In this document: positions 54,365 through 64,000 of the stretch, piece by piece
Position numbering within the stretch: position 1 is the stretch's first letter
Layout: every line of letters begins with the position of its first letter
Assembly: GCA_017559505.1 (NCBI GenBank)
Contig: JAFYSF010000056.1
Location: 1 to 64,000, forward strand
Direction: 5' to 3'
Source of the DNA: Paludibacteraceae bacterium
GTDB taxonomy: Bacteria; Bacteroidota; Bacteroidia; Bacteroidales; Paludibacteraceae
Length of the DNA: 64,000 bases
Position numbers and translations under genes: made by a program
The notes under the pieces: model-generated
Told to the model about the DNA's origin: nothing
The model's database searches: none
Seen by the model: only the letters and a program-made list of their open reading frames with translations

Positions 54365-54394
54365 CAAAGGTAATAAAAAAACTTCATTCCGCAA
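54365..54394 (-). promoter_or_regulatory. Promoter of the structured RNA
   Basis: On the minus strand TTG (54394-54392), 19 bases, TACCTTTG (54372-54365). The -33 element lies in the loop of the glgP terminator. Confidence 0.78.
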
Positions 54395-54414
54395 TAGCAG
54401 AATGAAGTTTTTTT
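54380..54414. terminator. Terminator after glycogen phosphorylase
   Basis: AACTTCATTC pairs with GAATGAAGTT around CGCAATAGCA, with T-run on + and A-run (T on minus) before it: bidirectional. Confidence 0.85.
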
Positions 54415-54439
54415 ATTATCAATTTGTCTATATCAAAAA

Positions 54440-57010
54440 TTAGATATGTGCCATTTGCAACCAACGAACATAGCAGAAGTTCATACGGTGTGGAAGGTCG
54501 GCATGTTTAGGGAACATACGGAAACCATAACGGAACTCTCCACTTTGTTTCAATTTATGCACAAGCTCGAATGTGAGTTTTGAACCTTCAGTTTTAACCA
54601 CATCAAATTCACAAACTTCTTGTATATAGTCTTTGCCTTTTTCGCCTTTGTATGTGATAACAAGTTCAACACCAATACCATTATCAACCAAGCCTTTAGT
54701 ATCTACATCTACAGAGAAACGAGTTTTATCACCAACAGAAAGACCTCCATCAAGATTTTCAATTGCAACTGGAGTTGTTTCAATTGCATCCCAAGCACGT
54801 GCCATAGTAGTTTTCCATGCTGCCAATTCACGTGCTTTTGCACAATTATCGGCTGTAACCATATCTGTACGAGCTGAAAGTGGGTTATAGAAACGTGTGA
54901 TATAGTCGTCAATCATACGTTTCATTGTGAAACGTGGAGTGATTTCGGCAATCGATTTCTTAATCCATTGAATCCATTCTGGCGAGTAACCTTTTGTGTT
55001 TTTAGCGAAATACAATGGAATAATTTCATGCTCAAGCATTGAATAGATTGTAGCAGCATCGAGTTGATCTTGGTATGCTTGGTTGTCGTAAGTACGTTTT
55101 TCTGTCAACGCCCAACCTGCACCTTTCACATAACCTTCGTACCACCATCCATCGAGAACTGAGAAGTTGAGAACACCATTCATTTGTGCTTTTTCGCCTG
55201 AAGTACCTGATGCTTCGAGTGGACGAGTTGGAGTATTCAACCAAATATCAACACCTGAAATCAAACGTTTAGCAAGACGCATATCGTAGTTTTCAAGGAA
55301 GATGATTTTGCCAAGGAATTGTGGCATACGCGAAATTTCAACAATGCGTTTAATCAAACCTTGACCACCACCATCTGCTGGGTGAGCCTTACCTGTGAAG
55401 AGGAATTGCACTGGATGAACTGGGTCATTTACAATTTTCTCAAGACGTTCGAGGTCAGTGAACAAAAGGTGAGCACGTTTATATGTAGCAAAACGACGAC
55501 CGAAACCGATAATCAAAGCGTTAGGATTGATACGTTCGAGGATAGATACGATTTTCGATGGGTCGTTTTGGTTTTTCAACCAAGTCATCGTAAATTGATC
55601 TTTGATATAAGTGATCAATTTGTTTTTCAACGCTGTGCGAGTAGCCCAAATTTCTTCGTCTGGCACATTGTTGATTGCGCTCCAAATCTTCATGTTAGAT
55701 TGGTCGCCATAGAATGTTTTATCGAAATATTTTTCGTAAAGAGCTTTCCATTCCGAAGTTGCCCAAGTTGGCATGTGAACACCGTTAGTTACATAACTAA
55801 CGTGAAGTTCTTCTGGAAGATAACCTTTCCAAATTGGGTTAAACATCTCTTGGCTCACTTTACCGTGCAACCAGCTCACACCATTAACTGCTTGGCATGT
55901 GTTACAAGCAAATACCGACATAGAGAATTTCTCGTTAGAACCTGGATTTTCACGACCCATATCCATAAGCTCGATCCAAGAGATACCAAGTTTAGCAGGA
56001 TATTCGCCCATATATTTACCAAAGAGACCTTCATCGAAGCTATCGTGACCAGCTGGCACTGGAGTATGCACTGTATAAAGGCTTGATGCACCAACTACTT
56101 CAAGAGCTTCTTGAATATTAAGACCTTTAGCTACATTATCAGCAAGACGTTGAAGGTTCAAGAATGCAGCGTGACCTTCGTTACAGTGATAAAGTTTTTG
56201 ATCAATACCAAGTTTTTGAAGTGTAAGAACACCACCGATACCAAGCATAATCTCTTGTTTAATACGGTTTTCCCAGTCGCCACCATAGAGTTGGTGAGTG
56301 ATTTGACGGTCAAATTCGCTATTGAGTTCCATATCTGTATCAAGAAGGAACAAAGGCACACGACCCACTTGTGCTTTCCATACGTTAGCATAAACTACGC
56401 GATTTGGATAAGGCACTTCAACTACCACTGGATGACCTTCTGCATCTTTCACTTGAGTAATTGGCAAGTGGCTGAATTGTTGTGCTTCGTAATTAGCAAT
56501 TTGTTGACCATCAACACTAAGTGTTTGTGTGAAATAACCAAAACGATACAAGAAACCGATAGCCACCATATTCACATTGCTATCTGATGCCTCTTTTATA
56601 TAGTCACCAGCAAGAACACCAAGACCGCCTGAATAAATTTTAAGGTGATCAGTCAAACCATATTCCATTGAGAAATAAGCAACTGAAGGCACATCTGTAC
56701 GGTGTTTTTCGCTCATATATGCAGTATATTTTGCATATACTTTATCAAGCTCTGCAAGATATTCTTTGTCTGCAGCCAATTCGTTCAAACGCTCCAAACG
56801 TGCATTTTCAAGCATGCTAATTGGATTATGACGACAATCAGACCACATTTTTTCGTCCATTTGACGGAACAATTTCTTTGCATCAACATTCCACACCCAC
56901 CAAAGGTTATGTGCAATTTCATCAAGATGTTGTAGTTCTTCTGGCAAGCGAGTTTTTACTGTGAAGTCCACAAAATTTGGCTCATTCACATGATTTACTT
57001 TTACTTCCAT
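54440..57010 (-). CDS. glgP: Alpha-glucan (glycogen) phosphorylase
   Basis: 856 aa. The DUF3417-type N terminus ([20 protein letters not shown]) is followed by the GT35 catalytic region: [34 protein letters not shown]-type block near 105-138, CNEGHAAF near 273, [11 protein letters not shown] near 505, and [17 protein letters not shown] near 609-625, which holds the PLP-binding lysine. Releases glucose-1-phosphate from glycogen or maltodextrin. 79 bases after the glycogen synthase gene; both work on the same polymer. Confidence 0.95.
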   Translation of the reverse strand: MEVKVNHVNEPNFVDFTVKTRLPEELQHLDEIAHNLWWVWNVDAKKLFRQMDEKMWSDCRHNPISMLENARLERLNELAADKEYLAELDKVYAKYTAYMSEKHRTDVPSVAYFSMEYGLTDHLKIYSGGLGVLAGDYIKEASDSNVNMVAIGFLYRFGYFTQTLSVDGQQIANYEAQQFSHLPITQVKDAEGHPVVVEVPYPNRVVYANVWKAQVGRVPLFLLDTDMELNSEFDRQITHQLYGGDWENRIKQEIMLGIGGVLTLQKLGIDQKLYHCNEGHAAFLNLQRLADNVAKGLNIQEALEVVGASSLYTVHTPVPAGHDSFDEGLFGKYMGEYPAKLGISWIELMDMGRENPGSNEKFSMSVFACNTCQAVNGVSWLHGKVSQEMFNPIWKGYLPEELHVSYVTNGVHMPTWATSEWKALYEKYFDKTFYGDQSNMKIWSAINNVPDEEIWATRTALKNKLITYIKDQFTMTWLKNQNDPSKIVSILERINPNALIIGFGRRFATYKRAHLLFTDLERLEKIVNDPVHPVQFLFTGKAHPADGGGQGLIKRIVEISRMPQFLGKIIFLENYDMRLAKRLISGVDIWLNTPTRPLEASGTSGEKAQMNGVLNFSVLDGWWYEGYVKGAGWALTEKRTYDNQAYQDQLDAATIYSMLEHEIIPLYFAKNTKGYSPEWIQWIKKSIAEITPRFTMKRMIDDYITRFYNPLSARTDMVTADNCAKARELAAWKTTMARAWDAIETTPVAIENLDGGLSVGDKTRFSVDVDTKGLVDNGIGVELVITYKGEKGKDYIQEVCEFDVVKTEGSKLTFELVHKLKQSGEFRYGFRMFPKHADLPHRMNFCYVRWLQMAHI

Positions 57011-57089
57011 TGTGTTAATTAAATTTACCTTTTTATTTTATTTTTTATTAAAATTAAATTCTTAAAACACTTAGACAAATAATTGTGAT

Positions 57090-58691
57090 TTATGCATTGT
57101 GCATTTTGCTTTGTCTAAGGGCTATATCATAAGCCACTTTGTAATGTTTAAAGAAATGTTTCCATTGTGCTTTTTTAGCATAGGCTTGTGCCGCAGTTTT
57201 CACCGTCTTCATCTGTTTAGCATCATCTGCAATCTCCATAATGCGCTCAATTTGAGCAACAATTTCATCACTAACAGCATCAAAATTATGGTCACCACGT
57301 TTCACTACACCAACGCCTAATTCAATACTTTGTCCTTCAGCATTCACCCAACGACCAAAACCCGACAAGTTAGTTGTAATCGTAGGCACCGCAAATGCCA
57401 CACTCTCCATTGGCGTATAACCCCATGGCTCATAATATGATGGGAATACAGTAAAATCAAATCCTGCTAATAAATCATAATACGACATATTAAATATGCC
57501 ATCATCACCCATCAAATATGCAGGCACAAATATCACCTTCACACGACTATCTATCGAATTATTAAATCCATAGAAACGAAATGCATTCGATACTGGGTCG
57601 TTCCATGGCTCTACAAGTTGATGTGTTGTGTAACAATCTCCATGTTGCGACAAATCTTTTGCTCCTTGTTGCCATCCTGGCACTAAAATAAACGCCACAA
57701 GTTGCCCACTGCCATTATGATTCAACTTATTCAATGCGTTTATATACAAGTCGATACCTTTATTTTTATATTCATATCGACCTGAGATAGCACACAATTT
57801 TGCATCATTTGCCACTGGATAACCAAGCAATTCTGATGCTACTTCAAGCAATTTTGCACGCGAACACTTAGCCAACTCCGTCAATGCTTTGCCTTTTGGC
57901 ACAAAGTCAAGTTCAAAACCATTAGGTGTAACCTCCGCAGAACGTATTTCCAACAATTGACCACACTCATCATCTGTAATTTCACTCACTGTTGTAAAGC
58001 AATCAGCCAAATGCGCTGCACGTTTCTCAATAGAATGCTTACTTTCTACATTCAACTCTTGCGCCATTTGATCACCAAAATATCCTGGCATATAATCATA
58101 CAATGGTTTGCCATTGCCAGCTATCGAACGTCCTACTGTTGTTGCATGTGTTGTAAACAATGTTGCTATACGAGGCTCAAAATATTTCAAATAACAAAGC
58201 CCAAATCCTGTCATCCACTCATTAAAATGAGCTACAACCTTTTGGTTTTCTAACTTATAGTAGTCATAAAACGCATGCATCACCATACCCGATACATAAC
58301 CAAACATGCTCGCTTCATCATAATCGCCATAGGCATGCAACGAATCAACCTTAGCTGTTTCCCACATCAAGCCATATATCTCATCTTTTTGAGCATACAA
58401 CGGAGTAAAATCCACTAAAATTGCTAACGGACGACCAGGCACAGTCCAACGTCCCACACGCACTTTAAGACCAAATCGCTCCATCACATACTCTGCAAAA
58501 CCCTCCAACTCTTGCGTTGGCTCAAAATAGATTGACTCTTGCTTTTTCCAAACATCTGGTCCTACAAATACAACATTATTCTCCCCGACAAATTCAACCA
58601 TCGACTGCGCGCGAGTTGACAAAACGGCATAAATTCCACCTATTTTATTACAAACTTCCCAACTCGTTTCAAATATATAATTAGGTTTCAT
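57090..58691 (-). CDS. Glycogen synthase, GT3 (eukaryote-type) family
   Basis: 533 aa. FETSWEVCNKIGGIYAVLSTRA near 8-29, HFNEWMTGFGL near 154-164, TTHATTVGR near 178-186, and the C-terminal PSYYEPWGYTPMESVAFAVPTITT near 420-443. These are GT3 features (fungal/animal glycogen synthase, UDP-glucose), not the GT5 GlgA type. Such genes are normal in Bacteroidota. Promoter TAACTTTG on minus strand at 58775-58768. Confidence 0.92.
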   Translation of the reverse strand: MKPNYIFETSWEVCNKIGGIYAVLSTRAQSMVEFVGENNVVFVGPDVWKKQESIYFEPTQELEGFAEYVMERFGLKVRVGRWTVPGRPLAILVDFTPLYAQKDEIYGLMWETAKVDSLHAYGDYDEASMFGYVSGMVMHAFYDYYKLENQKVVAHFNEWMTGFGLCYLKYFEPRIATLFTTHATTVGRSIAGNGKPLYDYMPGYFGDQMAQELNVESKHSIEKRAAHLADCFTTVSEITDDECGQLLEIRSAEVTPNGFELDFVPKGKALTELAKCSRAKLLEVASELLGYPVANDAKLCAISGRYEYKNKGIDLYINALNKLNHNGSGQLVAFILVPGWQQGAKDLSQHGDCYTTHQLVEPWNDPVSNAFRFYGFNNSIDSRVKVIFVPAYLMGDDGIFNMSYYDLLAGFDFTVFPSYYEPWGYTPMESVAFAVPTITTNLSGFGRWVNAEGQSIELGVGVVKRGDHNFDAVSDEIVAQIERIMEIADDAKQMKTVKTAAQAYAKKAQWKHFFKHYKVAYDIALRQSKMHNA

Positions 58692-58767
58692 ACTCTTTCA
58701 AACATTAAAGACAATTGATAAAAAAACATCTTTATCTAGTAAAAATACTATGTGAAAATTAAAAATG

Positions 58768-58775
58768 CAAAGTTA
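58768..58775 (-). promoter_or_regulatory. -7 element of the glycogen operon promoter
   Basis: TAACTTTG on the minus strand, 77 bases before the glycogen synthase start. The rest of 58776-58945 is AT-rich with no gene. Confidence 0.6.
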
Positions 58776-58952
58776 CATAAAGATTTTTAGATATACAAAC
58801 ATTTTAGCAAATATTTTCAAATAAGGAATACACCCATTTTAGCGCCTAAAACAACTATTACTACTGTAAATCAGAAACTTTAATACTAAATGTAATTAAT
58901 ACATTAACAAACTAAAAACATGTTATAAAACATATTTTTCACATAAAAACAA

Positions 58953-58980
58953 AAGAGACGCAAAATATTGCATCTCTTTC
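58953..58980 (-). terminator. Terminator after lpxA
   Basis: AGAGACGCAA pairs with TTGCATCTCT (one mismatch) around AATA, with a T-run on the minus strand. Similar to the hairpin after tRNA-Gly at 10751-10770. Confidence 0.7.
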
Positions 58981-59012
58981 TAAATATATACCATTTACAT
59001 TTACCTTTTATC

Positions 59013-59780
59013 CTATTTTATAATTCCTCGAGCCGAATTACGCACAAAAAGCAATATCTCATCACGTTCTGCTGTTGCAAGAAACTCCGATTCTATTTTT
59101 GCTATTGCATCTGTTGTATTCAATCCTGAATTATATATCAATCTATAAATATCTTGTACATTATTTATCTGCTCATTTGTGTACCCACGACGACGCAACC
59201 CGATAGAATTGATACCTGCGTACGTAATAGGCTCTCTGCCTACAGTAACAAATGGAGGAATATCTTTCGTCACCTTCGAGCCGCCTTGTATCATCGTATG
59301 TTTACCAATATGCGTAAATTGATGCACTAATGTTCCACCTCCAATAACAGCAAAATCAGCCACTTCAACCTCTCCTGCCAACTGCGTCGAGTTACTCATG
59401 ATAATGTTGTTACCCAAAATGCAATCATGTGCCACATGGCAATACGCCATAATCAAACAATTATCTCCAATAATCGTTTTTCCACGAGAAGCAGTTCCTC
59501 TATGCACTGTCGCACACTCACGAATTGTTGTATTATTACCAATTATCACAAGCGAATCTTCCCCTTTGAATTTCAAGTCTTGAGGTTCTGCACCTATCAC
59601 TGCGCCAGGAAAAACCGTACAATTCTCCCCAATACGTGTACCTGAAAGTATCACTGCATTACTACGAATACGCGAACCTGCACCAATAACCACATTTTTA
59701 TCAATAGTAACAAATGGTTCAATCACCACATTGTCTGCAATTTTTGCTTCTGGGTGAATATATGCTAATGGTTGTTTCAT
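59013..59780 (-). CDS. lpxA: UDP-N-acetylglucosamine acyltransferase LpxA
   Basis: 255 aa. Left-handed beta-helix hexapeptide repeats from about residue 10 to 190 (VVIEPFVTIDKNVVIGAGSRI; GENCTVFPGAVIG), the catalytic His in AYCHVAHDCILGNN near 122-126, and the C-terminal LRRRGYTNEQI helix region. First step of lipid A synthesis: transfers a 3-OH acyl chain to UDP-GlcNAc. Confidence 0.97.
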   Translation of the reverse strand: MKQPLAYIHPEAKIADNVVIEPFVTIDKNVVIGAGSRIRSNAVILSGTRIGENCTVFPGAVIGAEPQDLKFKGEDSLVIIGNNTTIRECATVHRGTASRGKTIIGDNCLIMAYCHVAHDCILGNNIIMSNSTQLAGEVEVADFAVIGGGTLVHQFTHIGKHTMIQGGSKVTKDIPPFVTVGREPITYAGINSIGLRRRGYTNEQINNVQDIYRLIYNSGLNTTDAIAKIESEFLATAERDEILLFVRNSARGIIK

Positions 59781-59824
59781 ATTTAATCTTAAATATCAAG
59801 CAATGAGATTATCATCACTAATTA

Positions 59825-61207
59825 TTATTTATTCTTAACTATTTGTGCTGTCATTTCTGCTTCTGTGGTAATCTTACCATTCACAAAACAATAACCTTTG
59901 ATTGTAGCCAAACCACGACGTATTGGCGAAGTCAACATCACTTTCATCACAATTGTATCGCCTGGCACCACTTTGTTACGGAATTTCACGCCGTCAATTT
60001 TCAAGAAATATGTCGAATATGCTTTAGGGTCTTCTACTTGCGACAACACAAGAATACCCGCACATTGTGCCATTGCCTCTACATGCAACACACCTGGCAT
60101 AACTGGTTCGTCTGGGAAGTGACCAATAAAATGCATTTCGTTGAATGTTGCATTTTTAATTGCTACGATATGATTATCTCCCACTTCCATCACTTTGTCA
60201 ACCAAAAGGAATGGATAGCGGTGTGGCAACAATTCTTTGATTTGGTTAATATCAAGCACTGGTTTTGCATCAATTGCAATCACTGGCGCAAACACCTCTT
60301 GTTTGCGTATCTCTTTACGAATTTGTTTTGCAAAAGCGGTATTCACTCCATGACCTGGACAAACAGCTATAACACGACCTTTTATTGGGCGACCTATCAA
60401 TGCCAAGTCACCAATCACATCAAGCAATTTATGACGTGCTGGCTCATTATCAAATTGCAATGGTCCATTCAAATAACCTAATTCCGACACTTGTGGTGCT
60501 GTTTGACCCAAAAGTGCTGCTATTTTTTCCAATTGACCTTGCTCTGCTTCTTGATCATAAATCACCAATGCATTATTCAAATCGCCACCTTTAATCAATC
60601 CTGCTTCTACCAACTGTGCTATCTCGCGAACAAACACAAACGTACGACATCCAGCCACTTCTGCCTCAAAATCTTTCATCGAATCGAGTATTGCATATTG
60701 ATTTCCCAACACACAAGAATCATAGCTTACCATCGCTTGAGCCGAAAATTCTGTATCTGGCAATATCGTAATTGAAGATTTTCCATCTTCCGAAGTAAAC
60801 ACTTTTTTCGATGTCACTTCATAATACTCTTTCTCTGCCGATTGCTCTTCTACACCTACACTATTTATCGCTTCAATAAATGGTTTTGCACTACCATCGA
60901 GAATAGGAAATTCTGGCGCATTCACCTCTAACACACAGTTATCCACACCAACTGCATACAACGCTGCCATACAGTGTTCTATGGTACTAACCTTAACATC
61001 TCCTTTCGCTAAAACTGTTCCTCTTTCTGTAGCTATTACATTCTCTGCCAATGCAGGAATTTCGTTATCTATCTCTAAATCAACACGACGCACCACTCGA
61101 CCGGTATTCTCTGCCGCTGGTTTCACGGTCAACACTACGTTCAATCCCGTATGCAATCCTTTACCTTCTAAGGTAAATGGAGCCTTTAATGTCAATTGTT
61201 TTGCCAT
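59825..61207 (-). CDS. lpxC/fabZ: LpxC-FabZ fusion: deacetylase + 3-hydroxyacyl-ACP dehydratase
   Basis: 460 aa. N-terminal 300 residues are LpxC (GKGLHTGLNVVLTV; STIEHCMAALYAVGVDNC with the zinc His; HKLLDVIGDLALIGRPIKG with zinc His and Asp). C-terminal 150 residues are FabZ (LPHRYPFLLVDKV; GHFPDEPVMPGVLHVEAMAQ with catalytic His and Glu). The fusion is standard in Bacteroidota and couples lipid A commitment to acyl-ACP supply. 44 bases before lpxA. Confidence 0.97.
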   Translation of the reverse strand: MAKQLTLKAPFTLEGKGLHTGLNVVLTVKPAAENTGRVVRRVDLEIDNEIPALAENVIATERGTVLAKGDVKVSTIEHCMAALYAVGVDNCVLEVNAPEFPILDGSAKPFIEAINSVGVEEQSAEKEYYEVTSKKVFTSEDGKSSITILPDTEFSAQAMVSYDSCVLGNQYAILDSMKDFEAEVAGCRTFVFVREIAQLVEAGLIKGGDLNNALVIYDQEAEQGQLEKIAALLGQTAPQVSELGYLNGPLQFDNEPARHKLLDVIGDLALIGRPIKGRVIAVCPGHGVNTAFAKQIRKEIRKQEVFAPVIAIDAKPVLDINQIKELLPHRYPFLLVDKVMEVGDNHIVAIKNATFNEMHFIGHFPDEPVMPGVLHVEAMAQCAGILVLSQVEDPKAYSTYFLKIDGVKFRNKVVPGDTIVMKVMLTSPIRRGLATIKGYCFVNGKITTEAEMTAQIVKNK

Positions 61208-61214
61208 ATTATTT

Positions 61215-62237
61215 CTATTTCAATTTCTTTTCTAAATCATAAATTTTGCGCGCCAAGTCGGGCAATTGTTTTTGCAATACATTCAATTTTCTGAATCCCA
61301 TAATTGGCATCACCGGATAACCCTGCCACACCTGATTTGGCTCTTTTATATTACTTGTTACCCCTGATTTGCCACCAAAAATCGACCCATCGGCAACCGT
61401 AATATGTCCTGTAACTCCAACTTGTCCTCCAAACATACAACGCTTACCTATTTTTGTCGATCCTGCTATACCTGTTTGTGCGGCAATCACCGTATCTTCT
61501 CCTATCTCCACATTATGAGCCACTTGCACAAGATTGTCTATCTTCACTCCTCTACGAATTATCGTAGAACCCATCGTTGCTCTATCTATCGTTGCATTCG
61601 CACCCAACTCTACATCGTCCTCTATTACAACATTCCCTATTTGCGGAATTTTATGATAATGCCCTTCTGCATCTGGCGCATGCCCAAATCCATCACTACC
61701 CACAACTGCCCCTGCATGCAACACACAACGCTTACCTACTCTACACCCTTCATAAATCTTCACCCCTGCATAAATCACACTATCTTCACCTATCACTACA
61801 TCATCATCTATAACTGTATTTGCATAAATCTTCACATTATCTCCTATCTCCACATTTGCTCCAATCACCACAAAAGCCCCCACATAAACATTCTCTCCCA
61901 ATTTAGCTGTTTCATGAATATCCGATTTCGCACTGATTCCTTGCTTTTTAGGCTTTAAACTATCTACCAAAGTGAGCAGTTTCGCCAAACATTCATACGC
62001 ATTATCTACTCGTATCAATGTTGTCGTCAATGGTCGCTCCGCCACAAAATCCCTATTCACCAAGCAAGCCGATGCTTGAGTGGTATATATATATTGTGTA
62101 TATTTAGGATTCGACAAAAAAGTCAATGTCCCAGGACGCCCCTCCTCAATCTTCGACAATTCCGCCACTTTCAACGCGCCATCTCCTTCCACCGTTCCCT
62201 TCAAATAATCAGCAATCTGCTGCACTGTAAATTCCAT
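61215..62237 (-). CDS. lpxD: UDP-3-O-acylglucosamine N-acyltransferase LpxD
   Basis: 340 aa from the ATG at 62237 ([14 protein letters not shown]); a TTG three codons upstream is less likely. N-terminal uridine-binding domain, then hexapeptide repeats ([18 protein letters not shown]) with the catalytic His in [13 protein letters not shown] near 235-247, and a C-terminal helix ([23 protein letters not shown]). Third step of lipid A synthesis. Preceded by the HD gene and a 7-bp repeat tract. Confidence 0.96.
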   Translation of the reverse strand: MEFTVQQIADYLKGTVEGDGALKVAELSKIEEGRPGTLTFLSNPKYTQYIYTTQASACLVNRDFVAERPLTTTLIRVDNAYECLAKLLTLVDSLKPKKQGISAKSDIHETAKLGENVYVGAFVVIGANVEIGDNVKIYANTVIDDDVVIGEDSVIYAGVKIYEGCRVGKRCVLHAGAVVGSDGFGHAPDAEGHYHKIPQIGNVVIEDDVELGANATIDRATMGSTIIRRGVKIDNLVQVAHNVEIGEDTVIAAQTGIAGSTKIGKRCMFGGQVGVTGHITVADGSIFGGKSGVTSNIKEPNQVWQGYPVMPIMGFRKLNVLQKQLPDLARKIYDLEKKLK

Positions 62238-62249
62238 ATATTTCAAAGT

Positions 62250-62340
62250 TGAGTGTTGAGTGTTGAGTGTTGAGTGTTAATTCCTCAACCAAACAACCTC
62301 CAACATTATTAATTATAATTCATTCCTCACTCCTAATTCC
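62250..62340. repeat. 7-bp tandem repeats (GTTGAGT; TCCTCAC/TCCTAAT)
   Basis: Four copies of GTTGAGT at 62250-62277, then a looser tract TCCTCAC, TCCTAAT, TCCTCAT up to the HD gene stop. Confidence 0.8.
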
Positions 62341-62344
62341 TCAT

Positions 62345-63577
62345 TCATTTATATATCGGCATATAAAACAAATATCTCTTCTCTATCACCTCTCTCATCA
62401 TATCCACATTCATCATATCCGACGCATGCGCCACATCATCCAAACGTCCATCGCCATACATAATCATAATATTTGCTCCATCTGGATTATATGTGTTACT
62501 TCTCACCGACTCTTCTACATAAAAATATTGAGCTAAATCTTCATCTATACCAAATTTATCGGCATACTGACGTTTCAAATTTTCGGCATTATACAACAAC
62601 ATATCGTCGCCCGACACTGCCTTAAAGAATCTACGTTCTATGAATCCTTTCGACAACTCGCTCAACACCACATCTTCCGACTTCATCCACACCTTCACTG
62701 CCGACATCACATCCACGTCATCCAACTCAACATATCTTTTCAACACATAATCCGTATCAAACAAACTCGCATCTACATCATTCTCCAAAAAATATTTCAA
62801 TGCTGGTGTTGCAAACAAATCAACTCCACTTTTAATCAATTCTTTAGCTCTACGCAATATATTCACCAACATCTTTTCTGCCGCCACCGAAGTCTTATGC
62901 AAATAAACTTGCCAATACATAAATCTTCGTGCTACCAAAAAATTCTCAATCGAATATATTCCTTTTGCCTCAACCACCAACTTATCATCCGACACATTCA
63001 ACATTTTTATAATTCGAGCTGCACCAATCGAACCCTCCATCACTCCCGTAAAGAAACAATCCCTACACAAATAATCCATCCTATCCATATCCAACTGCGA
63101 CGAAATCAACTGATGCAAAAATCTCTTTTCGTATTTATCCGTAAAAATACTTATTGCCAACGACAATCGTCCTCCCATCTCCTCATTTATCAACTCCATC
63201 ATTTTGAGCGACAACTCTTCATGCGAAACGCCTTTTATAATCGTATGCTCCAACACATGCGAAAATGGCCCATGCCCAATATCATGCAACAACATCGCTG
63301 CCAACACACCATTCTCCTCTGCTGGCGTAATCACCTGCCCTTTCAATCTCAACTGTTTAACCGCCTCTCCTACCAAATGCATCGCACCCAACGAATGTTG
63401 GAATCTCGTATGCTGAGCTCCGGGATACACCACATTTGCCAATCCCAACTGTTTAATGCGAGTCAACCTCTGAAACAACGGATGTTGCACCAACTCATAA
63501 ATCAACTCATTGGGGATTGTTATAAACCCCAACACAGGGTCATTTATAATCTTATTCTTATTTCTCGCCGAAAACAT
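62345..63577 (-). CDS. HD-domain phosphohydrolase (dNTPase/SAMHD1-like)
   Basis: 410 aa. Metal motifs of the HD superfamily: H-x-RFQHSLGAMHL near 57-68, LLHDIGHGPFSHVLEHT near 96-112 (HD pair), and SQLDMDRMDYLCRD near 159-172 (second Asp). Family members hydrolyse deoxynucleotides or other phosphoesters; the substrate is not determined here. Upstream of lpxD, a common order in Bacteroidales. Confidence 0.9.
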   Translation of the reverse strand: MFSARNKNKIINDPVLGFITIPNELIYELVQHPLFQRLTRIKQLGLANVVYPGAQHTRFQHSLGAMHLVGEAVKQLRLKGQVITPAEENGVLAAMLLHDIGHGPFSHVLEHTIIKGVSHEELSLKMMELINEEMGGRLSLAISIFTDKYEKRFLHQLISSQLDMDRMDYLCRDCFFTGVMEGSIGAARIIKMLNVSDDKLVVEAKGIYSIENFLVARRFMYWQVYLHKTSVAAEKMLVNILRRAKELIKSGVDLFATPALKYFLENDVDASLFDTDYVLKRYVELDDVDVMSAVKVWMKSEDVVLSELSKGFIERRFFKAVSGDDMLLYNAENLKRQYADKFGIDEDLAQYFYVEESVRSNTYNPDGANIMIMYGDGRLDDVAHASDMMNVDMMREVIEKRYLFYMPIYK

Positions 63578-63578
63578 C

Positions 63579-64000
63579 CTATTTCTCTTTCAAATAAGCT
63601 ACAATAATTCCTCTATATCTATGCACTAAAGCCACAAGCATACCCAAAATTCCACCTATCATCAAACCTATAGCATATTTATACACCGGTGGCAAGAAAT
63701 AAGGCACAAACGGAGTCTGGAAATTGATAATCTCAGGTGTCAACATATCTTGCATTTCCAAATGATTCTTATGCTCCAACACAACCATCATTGCGTCATA
63801 ATACAAGCTTTGCTTACTTCCAATAATAAAGTCCTTATGCTCCATCATCACCACACTACGAGGTCTCTCAAAATAGTCGTATGTCGAAAAACTATCCAAT
63901 CGAGCCATCTCTCTCGTGAAATAATCCAAACGGTCCTTTTGTATTGCTTTGCAACGCTCAAACGCCTTAACCAAATACTCTTGCGAATTAAAAAAGTTCT
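63579..64000 (-). CDS. Membrane-anchored hypothetical protein, partial at the window edge
   Basis: The reading frame continues past 64000 without a start, so only the C-terminal part is seen. It has a soluble helical part (RLDYFTREMARLDSF) and a C-terminal membrane helix (YAIGLMIGGILGMLVALVHRY) with a short basic tail. This layout is like the end of Wzz-type chain-length or other two-helix membrane proteins, but the family cannot be fixed from the fragment. It abuts the HD gene by 1 base. Confidence 0.6.
   Translation of the reverse strand, partial: NFFNSQEYLVKAFERCKAIQKDRLDYFTREMARLDSFSTYDYFERPRSVVMMEHKDFIIGSKQSLYYDAMMVVLEHKNHLEMQDMLTPEIINFQTPFVPYFLPPVYKYAIGLMIGGILGMLVALVHRYRGIIVAYLKEK

Overview
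This window is chromosomal DNA from a member of the Bacteroidota, most likely the order Bacteroidales. Promoters throughout match the phylum-specific pattern TTG-N19/20-TAnnTTTG. The lpxC and fabZ genes are fused, the hd-lpxD-lpxC/fabZ-lpxA block is present, a eukaryote-type (GT3) glycogen synthase lies beside a glycogen phosphorylase, and lipoproteins and DUF4369/TlpA-like proteins occur. Genus and species cannot be assigned from the sequence alone.

Layout. 0-5 kb is an AT-rich, probably acquired defence region on the + strand: a PD-(D/E)XK restriction endonuclease, a protein fusing two different DNA methyltransferases, an HNH endonuclease, a TIGR04255-like protein and a single-pass membrane coiled-coil protein. 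5-7.5 kb holds a small ORF of uncertain nature, two structured intergenic elements and a phage-like lysis cassette (amidase plus a protein with unimolecular-spanin topology) followed by a small hypothetical gene. 8-19 kb is housekeeping: rlmN, ffh, a Tyr-Gly tRNA pair, ribH, a TPR protein, a CYTH enzyme, a TlpA-like lipoprotein, queG, a sodium/solute symporter, engB and an mscS channel. 19-32 kb is the conserved transcription/translation block, read leftwards from one strong promoter: tRNA-Thr, tRNA-Tyr, tRNA-Thr, tuf, tRNA-Trp, secE, nusG, rplK, rplA, rplJ, rplL, rpoB, rpoC. 32-40 kb carries hpf, a XerC-like recombinase, rpsU, rpiB, thiL, an S41 protease, a NadR-like kinase, a THUMP RNA methyltransferase and a PIG-L deacetylase.

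40-52.5 kb is accessory. Three archaeal-type/DUF4143 ATPases each have palindromic operator-like sequences at or near the promoter and a repeated hairpin after the stop codon. Between and beside them lie a HEPN protein, a peptidase, an ion channel, an outer-membrane barrel, a pyroglutamyl peptidase, and a leftward cluster of very small genes around a PD-(D/E)XK nuclease. Two of the small proteins (104 and 121 aa) belong to one family built from two copies of a roughly 40-residue unit, one copy of which resembles the beta3-beta4 segment of ubiquitin. This cluster is the best candidate in the window for an undescribed system. The function is not known to me.

52.5-64 kb returns to core genes: a lipoprotein, a well-supported structured RNA of about 310 nt (candidate 6S-like/Bacteroidales-1-type RNA), glycogen phosphorylase and synthase, the lipid A genes lpxA, lpxC/fabZ and lpxD, an HD-domain phosphohydrolase, and a membrane protein cut by the window edge. 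Several dispersed repeats run through the window: a 49-bp element (three copies, one inserted in frame inside queG), an 81-bp element made of 11-bp units (two inverted copies about 25 kb apart), and several families of 7-bp tandem repeats in intergenic DNA.
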